64,000 nucleotides of DNA, from positions 1,922,001 to 1,986,000 of the forward strand of contig CM063290.1 of NCBI GenBank assembly GCA_032173965.1, read 5' to 3'. Of this stretch, positions 23,146-34,075 are shown one piece after another. The stretch's first letter is position 1, and each line of letters begins with the position of its first letter. Made by a program: the position numbers and the translations under genes. The notes under the pieces are model-generated. The model searched no databases. It was given only the letters and a program-made list of their open reading frames with translations, and was not told where the DNA came from. This stretch comes from Sitta carolinensis. Taxonomy: Eukaryota > Chordata > Aves > Passeriformes > Sittidae.

Positions 23146-26100
23146 CCCTGATTTAGTTCAAGGACAGGCTCAGGAAGCGTTGCCAAGGGATTTCAGGTGC
23201 CCTTCTGCTGTGCAATATTGTGTCCTATTTTCCCAGCCCTCGGAGTTTGCGGACACCTCGGATTCAAGAGCCACCGCACATTTTAATTTCTTTTCCTGCT
23301 GTAATTTATTTGTGGCCAAGGAGACGTGGCTGGGTTATTTCTCCTCTCTTAATTGCTCTATTTTCTGGGAGTAACTCGCCTTTTGTGGCTGAGCAGGAGG
23401 TGACAGGGAATGTGACCTGGAATGATGCGACCTTCAACCCAGGGCAGGAGGCCTTTGAGTCATGGTAATCTTTCTTCCTGCTAAAGCAACTCTAATTTTA
23501 GAAGGAATTGTACTTATTCATAAGTTGGGATGATGCTTTTTTTACAGCACAAGGGGTTGGGAAGGTCCTGGCTCTGCAGCTGGAGCTGCTGAATTACAGG
23601 GAGCGGGGCCTGGGGGTCAGCCCTGGGGTCAGGAGGGGTTTGGCCTTTGGAGGCAAAACCCACATAAAATATCCATTATTTGCAGGCTAAATATAAAACA
23701 AGTCAACATTTAATAGGGAAACAGAACATTTAAATGGGACTTTTAAGTTCTTGCGTCCCCTCTGTGCTTGGTGCCCAACTCCAAGCAAGAGAAGCTGAGA
23801 AATTGGAATTTTATTTAATATTAACTGAGCCTTTGGGGGTGTTTTGGAATGAATTGAGGCACAGACTCCACGTGGAAATCCCAAAGATGTTGTGTGAACT
23901 CTTCTGGAGTTCTGAAGTCATCAGATTTTCCCACCCAGCCCAAAGAGCCCAGCTGCACTGGTGCTGTTACACCAAGGAACTCCTAAACCCAAGAGCAATA
24001 AAGACATTTTTCTGCTGCCAGAATTTTTGCCCGGATCCCATCTCTGCTCACCTGCTTGCCCAAGCAAGGATTTCCCCATTTTTCTCTCATTTATCCCAAT
24101 CTTCCCTCCTTTGCCAGCTCCCCCAGCTCAGCGCTGCCAGGAAAATTTCCCAACCTCTCCTTTTGGGATCCTTGGAATTCTGATTTTCCCCCAGCTCGTT
24201 TTGACACCATCCCAACTTTTGCTGCAAAATCACTTTTCCAGCTCCCAGGGCTTCAAGGAGCAGCAGAGCTTGGCTTTACATCCTGCTGGCTGCCTCAGCA
24301 CTGATTTCCATTGAGGTGCTTAAATGAATTTATTTTCAGGAAAACACTGACTTTCCATGGCTGAATAAAACCTAATTCTGCCTGACGAAAACACGGCGTT
24401 AAATAAAAGCTGATGCCATTGCATTGAGCAGCAGCAATTAGAATGAGTGGACAGAAAATTCCAATTTTCTGGGCACATTTCTTGTCCAGAGGGTCAGAGA
24501 TTTTTATTTCTCTGGTTCTTCTTTAATTTGCAAAATGTCCAAGTGGATCCAGACAGGGTTTGTGTTTTATTAAAAAAACACGAGCTGGGTGCTCTGGCCA
24601 AGTTTGGAACAACTTCATTGCTGAAAATGCAATTTTCCCCAGGAAAACTCTCAGTGGATAAACTCTGGCACAGCCAGCTTGGCATTTTTAATTTATTTTT
24701 TTTTCCCCAAGCATGGGAATTTATTTATTTTTGTCTCTGTGGCTGTTTTGTTGTTTTTTTTTTCCCCAGATCTTCTCTCAGAAGTGTTGCTTTTTTCCAA
24801 GGTGAAGAGGAGTTACACAAAATTCTTCTGGAATTTTCCCTCTGCCAACTTTCTCTGGCTTTTAATCATTTTTTTTTTTTAATGCTCTTTTAGGTTTGGT
24901 TTCTCCCAGGTCTCCTTCCCCTTTTCCTTTCTTCCTCCTGACACTGGAATGTGTTCCCTTCAATATTTTTGGAGTTCAAAGCTTTCTTTTCCACCTTTTT
25001 TCTCCCTGTCCTGAAAACAGGGATTTTAATTAATGTGGAGGCAGCTTTAATAAATAATTATTTATTTTAATTTTTAAAATTTATTTGAATTTTTTGAATT
25101 TATTTGAATTTTTTGTTTCAAACGAAGTACTGGCTTCTAAAAGATCTAAAATGCTTTTAAAAAAATCAACTTTGTGACCCTCTTAATATCTGCTATATAT
25201 CCTTTATTTCTTTGACTTTCTCACTGGGGGTGAATTCACTCAAAAATTGGGAATTTCTCTGTTTTTTAACTTTTATGGCTGGTTTGTCTCTGCTTCATCT
25301 CCTTCCTATGGGTTAATTATGGAAATCTTCACTTCCCAACCCCTGGAGCTGGCTAAAGGCATCCCTCTGATTTTTTTTTTTTTTTTTTTAAATATTTTTA
25401 TTTATTTCTCCTGATCCTAATGCTCCACAAGACCAGGACCTTAAATTATTTAAAGTACATTGGAATTTTCTATGCTGTGTCAGTGCGAGTTGTAACCAAG
25501 AGAGATTTTTAAAATATATTTTTCATGAGGCAATAAAATCCCCTCATAATTCTGTTTGTCAGGCTTGAAGTGTGTGAATAAACATGGCAGGCAGTGGATG
25601 TATGGTCTGAATATTTTCAGCTATTTGATATTGATGTATAAATATATATATATATATATAAAAAAACCAGAATTCCTGTTCCAGACACAAATCCAATCAA
25701 ACAGGGGAAGGAAAAATTTAAAAAGAAGATTTTTTTTTTTTTTCTGTGAGAAATTAAGCAAAAAACCCAAACTTTAAATCACTTTGGAATTGGGGGTTTT
25801 AGGATTTTCAGAAGAAAATGGTGGATATCATATTTGAGATGGGATTTTTTACTCTTTTAAAGACTTTTTGGGTTTTTTTTTTTTTACATTCTTAGAAATT
25901 AAATATATTTGAATGGAAATCCAAATGTTGTCAGCTCTTCCAAGCAGAAGCGTGGCTTTGCAGAGAAAGGAGAAATAAAACTCCTGGAAATTGAAATCTT
26001 AGAGGGGAAAAAAAAAATTCTATTTCCAGAATTCTGCACTTTTTCCCTGCAGTGATTTTTTTCCCATCCATCAATTCCTGCCTGCTCCCTGACGAAATAA

Positions 26101-27044
26101 AGACCACGATGACAAATCCTGAGACTCAGCCCAAATAAATCAATTTATTACCCTGGAATTGGGAGATATCTCCTTTCTGAAGGATGGCAGGCCCTGATCA
26201 AAAATAAACCTGGGAAAAACTGAATTTTCTGATTTTCCTGAACACCCAAGAACAACATCCAGGACGCTTCCATTTGGGTGGAGCCTGACTCTCATTCCAG
26301 CTTCACTCAGAGTGATTTTCCCTCTTCATTAATTAATTTTTAGGTGTCACCCATGCCCTGCCTGCCTAGGAAATATTTAGGGAAGAGAAATACAGGATTT
26401 TTTTACTGCTGCACAGTGTGGGACTGTGTGAAAAGGGATTTCCCTTGTTGTAAAATGTGGATTTCTCCAAAAACCTCTGGAGAAAAAAAGGCCAAACACT
26501 CCTCCCTGCTCACCTAAAAGATTCCAGGGCAGCTTTTCCCCCAGTGACCTGGATACAAAACAGGCAAAGCCAATTTTGTCTCCCCAGCCTGAACCCTGGA
26601 GTGGGATTTCTGAGGAGCCAATTATTAATAAACCAGGAGATAATTGGATTTAATAAGGAAATTCTGCAAGCCTCAGAAGGCCTTGAGCACCATGGGCTGT
26701 GTGCAGAGAGGCAGTTTATTATTTAATATTATTAAATAACATCATTTCATGTTTTCCTTCGTGACTTTGGCACCAGAAGTCAAAAGGTGCCAGTGGAATT
26801 TGCAAAACTGGTGCTGGGGAGGACGGGGTTAATCAGGCAGGACTGGGTGATCTCTGAGCCCTGAACGGTGGAATTAGGTATTAGGAATATAATCATTATT
26901 ATATTCTGAATATTAATATTAAATAGGAATTAGGATTGGGGAGTGCAAGCCCAGGGTTGTGTCCTGGAGAATAATGAGCTGGGTTCCCCCAGGAGGAACA
27001 GGACCTGCAGGGATTTTCCTGGATTACAGGGAGAGTTCCCACAC
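23146..27044. other. Long non-coding stretch, no gene seen
   Basis: AT-rich from about 24,700 to 26,050, with many T- and A-homopolymers (25370-25390, 25730-25743, 25867-25885) and a (TA)n run at 25640-25660. No supported coding region or RNA gene. Confidence 0.5.
25639..25662. repeat. (TA)n microsatellite
   Basis: About ten TA dinucleotides bounded by aaa runs. Confidence 0.9.
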
Positions 27045-28185
27045 AAATCTGGGCTCGTGGCTCCTTGGGCTTGGGGAAAAGCACAAATGTGGGCTTGTGG
27101 TTTACCTGGGCTCAGGGAAAAAACCCAAATCTGGGCTTGTGGCTCCCTGGGCTCAGGGAAAAGCCCAAATCTGGGCTCATGGGTATCTGGGCTCAGGGAA
27201 AATCCCAAATCTGGGCTCATGGCTCCCTGGGCTCAGGGAAAATCCCAAATCTGGGCTCATGGCTTACCTGTGATCAGGGAAAAGCCCAAATCTGGGCTCG
27301 TGACTTTTCTGGGCTCAGAGAAAAGCCCAAATCTGGGCTCATAGCTGGCTGGGCTCAGGGAAAAGCACAAATGTGGGCTTGTGGGTACCTGTGCTCAGGG
27401 AAAAGACCAAATCTGGGCTCATGGGTATCTGGGCTTGGGGAAAAACCCAAATCTGGGCTTGTGGCTCTCGGGGCTCAGGGAAAATCCCAAATCTGGGCTC
27501 ATGGCTTACCTGTGATCAGGGAAAAGCCCAAATCTGGGCTCATGGCTTACCTGTGATCAGGGAAAAGCCCAAATCTGGGCTCGTAGGTATCTGGGCTTGG
27601 GGAAAAACCCAAATCTGATTTTGTGGGTACCTGTGCTCAGGGAAAAGCCCAAATCTGGGGCTCATGGCTAGCTGGGCTTGGGGAAAAACCCAAATCTGGG
27701 CTCATGGGTACCTGGGCTTGGGGAAAAGTCCAAATCTGGTCTTGTGGGTGCCTGGGCTCAGGGAAAAGCCCAAATCTGGGCTCGTGGCTCTCTGTGATCA
27801 GGGAAAAGCCCAAATCTGGGCTCGTGGCTCTCTGTGCTCAGGGAAAAGCCCAAATCTGGGCTCATGGGTATCTGGGCTTGGGGAAAAACCCAAATCTGGT
27901 CTTGTGGATACCTGGGCTCAGGGAAAAGCCCAAATCTGGTCTTTTGGCTCCCTGGGCTCAGAGAAAAATCCCAAATCTGGGCTCATGGGTATCTGGGCTC
28001 AAGTAAAAACCCAAATCTGGGCTCATGGCTCCCTGGGCTCAGGGAAAATCCCAAATCTGGGCTCGTGGGTATCTGGGCTCAAGTAAAAACTCAAATCTGG
28101 GCTCATGGGTATCTGGGCTCAAGTAAAAACCCAAATCTGGGCTCGTGGCTCCCTGGGCTCAGGGAAAATCCCAAATGTGGGGCTG
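27045..28185. repeat. Minisatellite, ~41 bp unit, about 27 copies
   Basis: The unit is close to ggctccctgggctcaggga followed by aaagcccaaatctgggctcat. Copies vary in the first ten bases (ggctccctgg, gggtatctgg, ggcttacctg, ggctctctgt). Because 41 is not a multiple of three, the same unit is read in three frames in turn. This gives long open plus-strand frames rich in 'EKPKSGL', 'GKSQIWA' and 'KIPNLGS'. They are repeat artefacts. Confidence 0.96.
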
Positions 28186-28439
28186 GAGCAGGTGGCAGGG
28201 AAAGCTCCTGGGGCTGGAGCAGCTCAGCTGGTTGAGCTGAGCAAACCCAGGGGTTTTTAGGAGGGGATGGTTCTGCTCTCCAGGAGAACACTGGGGGATG
28301 AACAGGGAGGGGAGAATCAGCGCCCTGAACACAGAACCTTTCGAGCTTTCTGTACGAACAGAAACCCATCCCCAGAAATGCACTGCATTTAACCTAAAAC
28401 CATAAAGGAGCCCTTCCAACATTAAGTGGCAGCACTAAA

Positions 28440-28800
28440 ATTGTGAGGCAAAGATGGATTTCCCTGCTCAGGAGCTGCTCCTGCCTGTGCTGAGTGTTGA
28501 AGGAGTCACCTGGGCTCCTAAACATTATTAGTTTATCTGAAAAAAAAAAGGATTTTCGGGCAGCTGTGGCTGTGTCAGGAGCGAGTGGAACCCTTTAATA
28601 ACGAGGCAAACACGGATTTCCCTGCTCAGGATCCAATTCCTGCTTATCCTGGGTGTGGAAGGAGTCACCTGGAGCACCTGGGCTCCCAAAATCTCTCTCA
28701 AAAATTGGATTTTTGTGCTGCAGAGGCAGTGTCAGGAGCGAGTGGAACCTTTACCAACGAGGCAAACACGGATTTTCCCTGCTCAGGATCCATTTCCTGA
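28440..28800. repeat. Three tandem copies of a ~160 bp unit
   Basis: The blocks gaggcaaacacggattt, ccctgctcaggatcca, 'gaaggagtcacctgg' and gtcaggagcgagtggaacc recur in the same order at about 28445, 28605 and 28760. The first copy is the most diverged. Confidence 0.85.
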
Positions 28801-31195
28801 GGAAACCCCACAAATCTTGGCCTTTCCCAATTAAACCACTGCCAACCCTGTTTTGCTGGAGTGCTTTAACACGATGAGTCGATTATTTCAGTGTAATTCC
28901 CTTTCCAGAAGGAGTTTGGGGCTCTGCTTTTCGGAGGAGGTATTATTTGCTTTATGGAATTGTGCAGCTCTGGTTGCCCTGGCAACGGGACAGTTTTTAA
29001 ATTTAGAAACTAATTTGTTTTCTGTCACTTTGCTCTTCGCTGTTAAGGAGACAAGCTGTTTGCTATTAAATAAAAACTTAAAAAGAGGGAGAGATTAAAC
29101 GTGGATAAAAATATAAAGTAGAAAATATCGTGGAGCATTCGCTTGGAGATGAAGGAGAAAGCCCTGGCAAAGCCAGGAGGGAAATTCCTGAATTTCTGGG
29201 GAATCAAAGGGAAGTTTTTGTGCTGCTGAGGGGGATATTTTGTGTGTGAATGGGAATAAATCCAATTATTATTTTGCTGCAAGGGATAGGAGGCCTGGAA
29301 TCCCAAATTCCTGAGTTTATAATCCCGTTTTTTGTTCTCTACAGCAGTGGGGTGGCTTGGCCTCTTTAATTTTTGGCTAAAATAAAGAGATCATGAAAAT
29401 GATTTGAGGAATTTGTGGAGTTAAGCACCTGGGAAATCTCCAGGTGAATTTTTTTCCCTCTCTCCCCAACAGCTGAGGGATCTCCTGGGGTTTGTCTGAC
29501 CCATCCTAAAACCTCTCCTGGTGGAGATCCCAGAATAATCTGTTCCTCTCATCACCTCTACTCAGATATAGGGAAAAAAAAAATCCCATTTCCTGCTTAA
29601 ATCTGCTTCTCTTTAATCCCTTTTTTTTCTTGCACCATTCCCAATGGATTTGTCCTTTCTCCTTTTTGCAGGACTTTTATCTCAAGCTATCAAGGGATTT
29701 TATTTTGTTTATCTTTATCTCTCTTGGGCCTCTTGAGGGTGTGTGGGGTGCAGGAAACACCAAAATTTGTGGTTAAATAAAAAGCAGAGGAACAGAATTC
29801 TTTGGCTGTAGCAGGGGCACCAGCCAGGTGTCCAGACCATTTTAGAAAAAATTTCATTTATTCTTGACCTGTGAGGGACTCAAATGCCTCCTTGAGCCTG
29901 AACACCTTCTAATTTCACCTTCTAATAATCATTCTAATTTTAATTCTAATAATAAATTCTAATAATTTCTATAATTCTATAGAAATTTCTATAGAAAATA
30001 GAAATTTTCTATAGAAAAACATAGAAAATTATTAGGATTATTAAAATAATTTCTAATAATAATTTCTAATAATCCTAATAATTTCTAAGTTTATTCATTA
30101 TAAATTAGAATAAAAAGGAGGGGGCATAATTTGGTTGGATGATTTAGTTCAGACTACTGGATTATTAAAAAAAAAAAGGAAAATAAAAAAGGGAAGCACT
30201 CAGAAGTGCTGGTCAGTGTTACTGAGCAACAACTCTGGGAAGGAAATCTGCATTTTGGAGATCTTTCTGTCATTATATTTTCCGTTAGCATTATTTTATA
30301 ATATAAATTGAATTAGATGAAATTGCAAAATCAGAGGTGCAAAATGAGAGGGAAAGCTCCGTGCTCAGAATTTCCCAGCGAGGCCAGCAGAGGATTCCTC
30401 AGGAAAATCCCGTGGTGGGAATCTCCTCTCAGTGCCATCAAACCAGCTCCATTAAAAATTCCAGAATTCCCAGCTCCATTAAAAACTCAGGATTTATCCC
30501 AGCAGCGAGTTTTTGTCTCGCTGGTTGGGTGGGAAAATCAAGGAAATGCAAAATATGAAGGAACGTTTCAGGTTTGTAATATAAAAATTCTAATTTTGTT
30601 TATTAATTGTAATAAAAATGTATGTATTAATTGTAATAAAAATTTTAAAACAAATTAGGAAGCTGACATTATTCCCAAGAAATGGGTCAGTCTCTGGAGG
30701 ATTACTAAAGGGATGAAAAGGAGGTGGAAAAGGCAGAGCTGGGTTGCTGAGCTGCTTTTTATGGCTCTTTATTCTTTTGGATCGTGGGGCCAACCCAGGA
30801 CACTCCTCAACATCCTCTGGCCAAATATGCCGTGGAAATAAAATAATAATTCTTCCCCAGTCCTTCTGGGAAGGTTTTGTGGCAAAACGAGCTGGTTTTT
30901 AAGGGATTGGCAGAGGTTTTTTTGTTTTAATGCTTTGTGCACGGTGGGTTTTTTTGAGCTTTAATTCTCCGGCTCTTTCTGGAGCTCTGGCTCGAGCTGG
31001 GATTTTCCCTTGGAGACAAAGGTGGTATTTTAGATTACATAACACAGGCCGGGTACTTTCCTTTAAACAACATTGAAATCGGCCTGGGATCCTTCCAGAA
31101 AAAGGGAGAATATAAAACATGGATGTTCCTGCTGGAAAAGCAGGTCTTTGAGATTAATTTTTGCTCATCAAAAAGGAAGCCAAGGCTTCTTTGAA
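28801..31195. other. Non-coding stretch with an AT-rich hairpin-prone block
   Basis: No gene seen. Positions 29930-30110 consist of overlapping motifs such as tttctatagaaa (self-complementary), ttctaataat and attattagg in both orientations. A-runs occur at 29574 and 30170. Confidence 0.5.
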
Positions 31196-31460
31196 ATGAG
31201 TGGAAGAGCCAGGCTGGTGAACTCGGCCGAGGGGTGCCCTCCTCACTCTGCAGCTCTGAGAGCCCAGGGGGGGCTCTGGCTGCAGCAGCACTGACACATC
31301 CAGAGGGAAATCCAGCCTGGAGAGCGGGGAAAAGCTGTTTATGGACAGAGGGATCAAGTTCTGGAATGCTCTGCCCATCCCTGGGTGTGTTTAAAGCACT
31401 GGGTGCCACGGGCTGGGCTCCGTGATCCTGGAGCCCGAGGATTCTGGGATTCCAACCCAA
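31196..31460 (+). mobile_element. CR1-like LINE 3' fragment
   Basis: Contains ggaaaagctgtttatggaca, 'ctggaatgctctgcccatcc', ctgggtgtgtttaaagc and 'gggctccgtgatcctggagc', ending 'attctgggattcca'. This is the order seen in the sense 3' portion of an avian CR1 subfamily. It is truncated and non-coding. Confidence 0.6.
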
Positions 31461-32435
31461 GCTCTCCTTTATTTAATTCTCCCCTTTGGGTCATGACAGA
31501 AGTGCACAAACCCCGGAATTCCCTGGATTTCCCTGGTCCAGTTTGCTGCGACGCCGATTTAATAATCCGGATTATGCCAGAGTGGCAGGGTGGGTCTGTT
31601 TTATGGAGTTGCCACTGGAATATATTTTCCTTGGAAAACTCTTGGACAAGGAAACACACAGCATTTGTCAGCACTTTGTTAGGAGAGCTCTGAGCAGCTC
31701 CAGATGTTTGTTTTTCTTTTTTTCTGGGAGGAATCAGCAAAAGGCACTGACAGCTTTATTCACTGCTGACGTGAACTTGGATCCATCCCTGGAATGGCTT
31801 TGGAAGGACGATGGAATTGCAACAACACCCAGCCCCGAGGCTAAAATCAAACTCAGGCAGCCTTTGCTACACCTCGGACGAGCCTTTTCAGCCAAATCTT
31901 CCTGATTTCTCCTCATTTGGCCATTCCAATGATCCGAAAACACCGACCTGAATGGAAAATATTGGGAGTCGAGCGGGAAGCACACTGTGCAGGGCAAGCT
32001 GAGGGCTGCAGTGCCCAGCCTGGAGCATTTCTGCAGGGCTGGGCTGTAGCTCTCCTTATCAGCTCCGTGCCAGGGCTTATCTCATAATTCTCTTTTCACT
32101 GCTCACTGCCCCCCAGCCTGCTCGATTCCCTGCAGCTGCCAATGGCTCCTCTCCCTTGCTGGAAACACGTGGCCTCTCCAATTTCCAGGAATTTACAGCC
32201 TCCTCCTAATTTGGAGCAGGTGTTGGAACCTCTCTGCTGTGCAGCAGAAGGTTCATGTATTTTTCATTATAGATGGAGATAAATCCTGGTGCTTGGCACG
32301 GCCATCTGTCAATGGGTCTGTTCTCCTGGATTATAAATAAAATTGTTTGGGGTTTGCTTGGATTGATTTCATGGTGGACCTGGTGTTGAGGAAGGATCTC
32401 ACTTCCCACATGGAGTTTTAGGGTTGGTCATTACC
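31461..32435. other. Non-coding stretch, no gene seen
   Basis: An open frame of 139 codons on the plus strand at 31486-31905 has no recognisable domain and no exon-like flanks. I treat it as chance. Confidence 0.5.
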
Positions 32436-32439
32436 AACC

Positions 32440-32925
32440 TGCTTCGTTGGGGTGATTCTGGTAAAAATCAGGTTGTGGGAGTCAGGGTGTTTTTTTTGTG
32501 TTGGGGTGATTCTGGTAAAAATCATGTTGTGGATCAGGGTGTTTTTTGTGTTGGTGATTTGGTAATATCTGTTGTGGTGAGGTGTTTTTTTGTGTTGGGG
32601 TGATTCTGGTAAAAATCATGTTGTGGGAGTCAGGGTGTTTTTTTTGTGTTGGGGTGATTCTGGTAAAAATCAGATTGTGGGATTTGGGGTGATGTTTTTT
32701 TTTGTGTTGGGGTGATTATGGTAAAAGTCAGGTTGTGGGAGTTGGGGTATTTTTTTTTTTATTTGTGTTGGGGTGATTCTGGTAAAAATCAGGTTGTGGG
32801 ATTTGGGGTGATGTTTTTTTGTGTTGGGGTGATCCTGGTAAAAATCAGGCTGTGGGAGTCAGGGTTATTTTATTTTTTTGTGTTGGGGTGATTCTGGTAA
32901 AAATCAGGTTGTGGGAGTGTGAGCC
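32440..32925. repeat. Minisatellite, ~55-62 bp unit, about 9 copies
   Basis: gtgttggggtgattctggta, aaaatcaggttgtgggagtc and agggtgttttttt recur, with the gattctgg motif near 32453, 32510, 32602, 32658, 32720, 32776, 32832 and 32888. A T-run of variable length ends each unit. One copy (32545-32590) has many missing bases. Confidence 0.95.
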
Positions 32926-33064
32926 AAAAATTCTTGGGGTTTAATGTCCCTGCTTAAAGCTGATGGAGCTCTCCTGTGATTCAGGACTGCTCTGGTGGGA
33001 TGTGACCCAGAATTTCTGAGACGATAAATAAAGACAATAAAGATAAATAAAGAAGAATAAAACC
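32926..33064. other. Short non-coding spacer
   Basis: No feature seen apart from a (aataaagac)-like run at 33023-33058. Confidence 0.5.
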
Positions 33065-33230
33065 TTGGAAGGGGCTGTCCAGGGGAGTGATGGAATCACT
33101 GTCCTTGGAAGAGTGAAAATGTGCAGATGTGGCTCTTGGGGCCGTGGTTTGGGGGTGGCAGTGCTGGGGAATGGTTGGACTCCATGATCTTGGAGGAATT
33201 TTCCAGCCTTAGTGATTCTGTGATAATGGG
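33065..33230 (+). mobile_element. CR1-like LINE 3' terminus
   Basis: ggaaggggctgtccagggga, tggaatcactgtccttgga and 'ggcagtgctggggaatggtt' are followed by ggactccatgatcttggagg, 'attttccagcctta' and gtgattctgtgat. The order and the final 'gattctgtgat' are the sense-strand CR1 ending. Confidence 0.75.
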
Positions 33231-33744
33231 GGATCTTGGGAAGAGCTTTTGGTCCTGTTGGAATTGTTGTGCTTTCCCAGGGGTAGCATTAAATACTCTG
33301 GCTGTGCCTCGGTGCTGTCTGAGCTCATTATCCCACTCTGCCTCTCCTCCCCTTCCTCAGAGAGAGGGAAATTCCCAACCTCATCTCTCCAGCTCCTGGC
33401 ATCCCCCATGGGGGCCTCTCTGCTGCTTTTTGGGTAACCCTTTGTGTTTTCCAGCGTATTCATCACAGTTCAGGACCATTTTCAGGGCAGGGCATGGACT
33501 CTGCACTGAGCAGGACTGAAGGGATTTAGTTGTGGGACCTTCCTGATGAGCTCCCTCCAATAAACCCAACGGAATTCCTGATGGAGCTCAGGCAGTGGGA
33601 AAGGGCAGGGAGGTTCAGAGGTGGTGCCACGAGCCAGCAGAGAGCTGGGGTGGTGTGGGCATTCTGAAATCCAAGGGATTTTGGCAGAGTTTGCTCAGGT
33701 TTGGAGCTCGTTTAACAATGGGGTGGCACTGATGTGCCTCTGGG
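33231..33744. other. Non-coding stretch, no gene seen
   Basis: No exon or repeat recognised. Confidence 0.5.
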
Positions 33745-34075
33745 GGTGTTAACCTGGCAGAACCCAGGATATCTCTGGGGGTGTTAACCTGGCAGAACCC
33801 AGGATATCTCTGCAGGGATCTGGGGTGTTAACCTGGCAGAACCCAGGATATCTCTGGGGGTGTTAACCTGGCAGAACCCAGGATATCTCTGGGAGTGTTG
33901 ATAACCTGGCAGAACCCAGGATATCTCTGGGGGTGTTAACCTGGCAGAACCCAGGATATACTCTGGGAGTGTTAACCTGGCAGAACCCAGGATATCTCTG
34001 GGAGTGTTAACCTGGCAGAACCCAGGATATCTCTGGGGGTGTTAACCTGGCAGAACCCAGGATGTCTCTGGGACA
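33745..34075. repeat. Minisatellite, 35 bp unit, about 9 copies
   Basis: gggggtgttaacctggcaga followed by acccaggatatctct repeats with near-perfect identity from 33740 to 34070. Exceptions are a copy with an insertion (33811-33828) and one with gttgataacc (33897-33906). Confidence 0.97.

Noticed and set aside
27065..28235. Plus-strand repetitive open frames up to 163 codons
   Set aside because: By-product of the 41-bp array. No start context, splice flanks or known domain.
31486..31905. Plus-strand 139-codon open frame
   Set aside because: No recognisable domain, ordinary composition and no exon-like boundaries. Chance is the simpler explanation.
33745..34075. CRISPR-like array
   Set aside because: Head-to-tail 35-bp units without spacers. 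It is a minisatellite.
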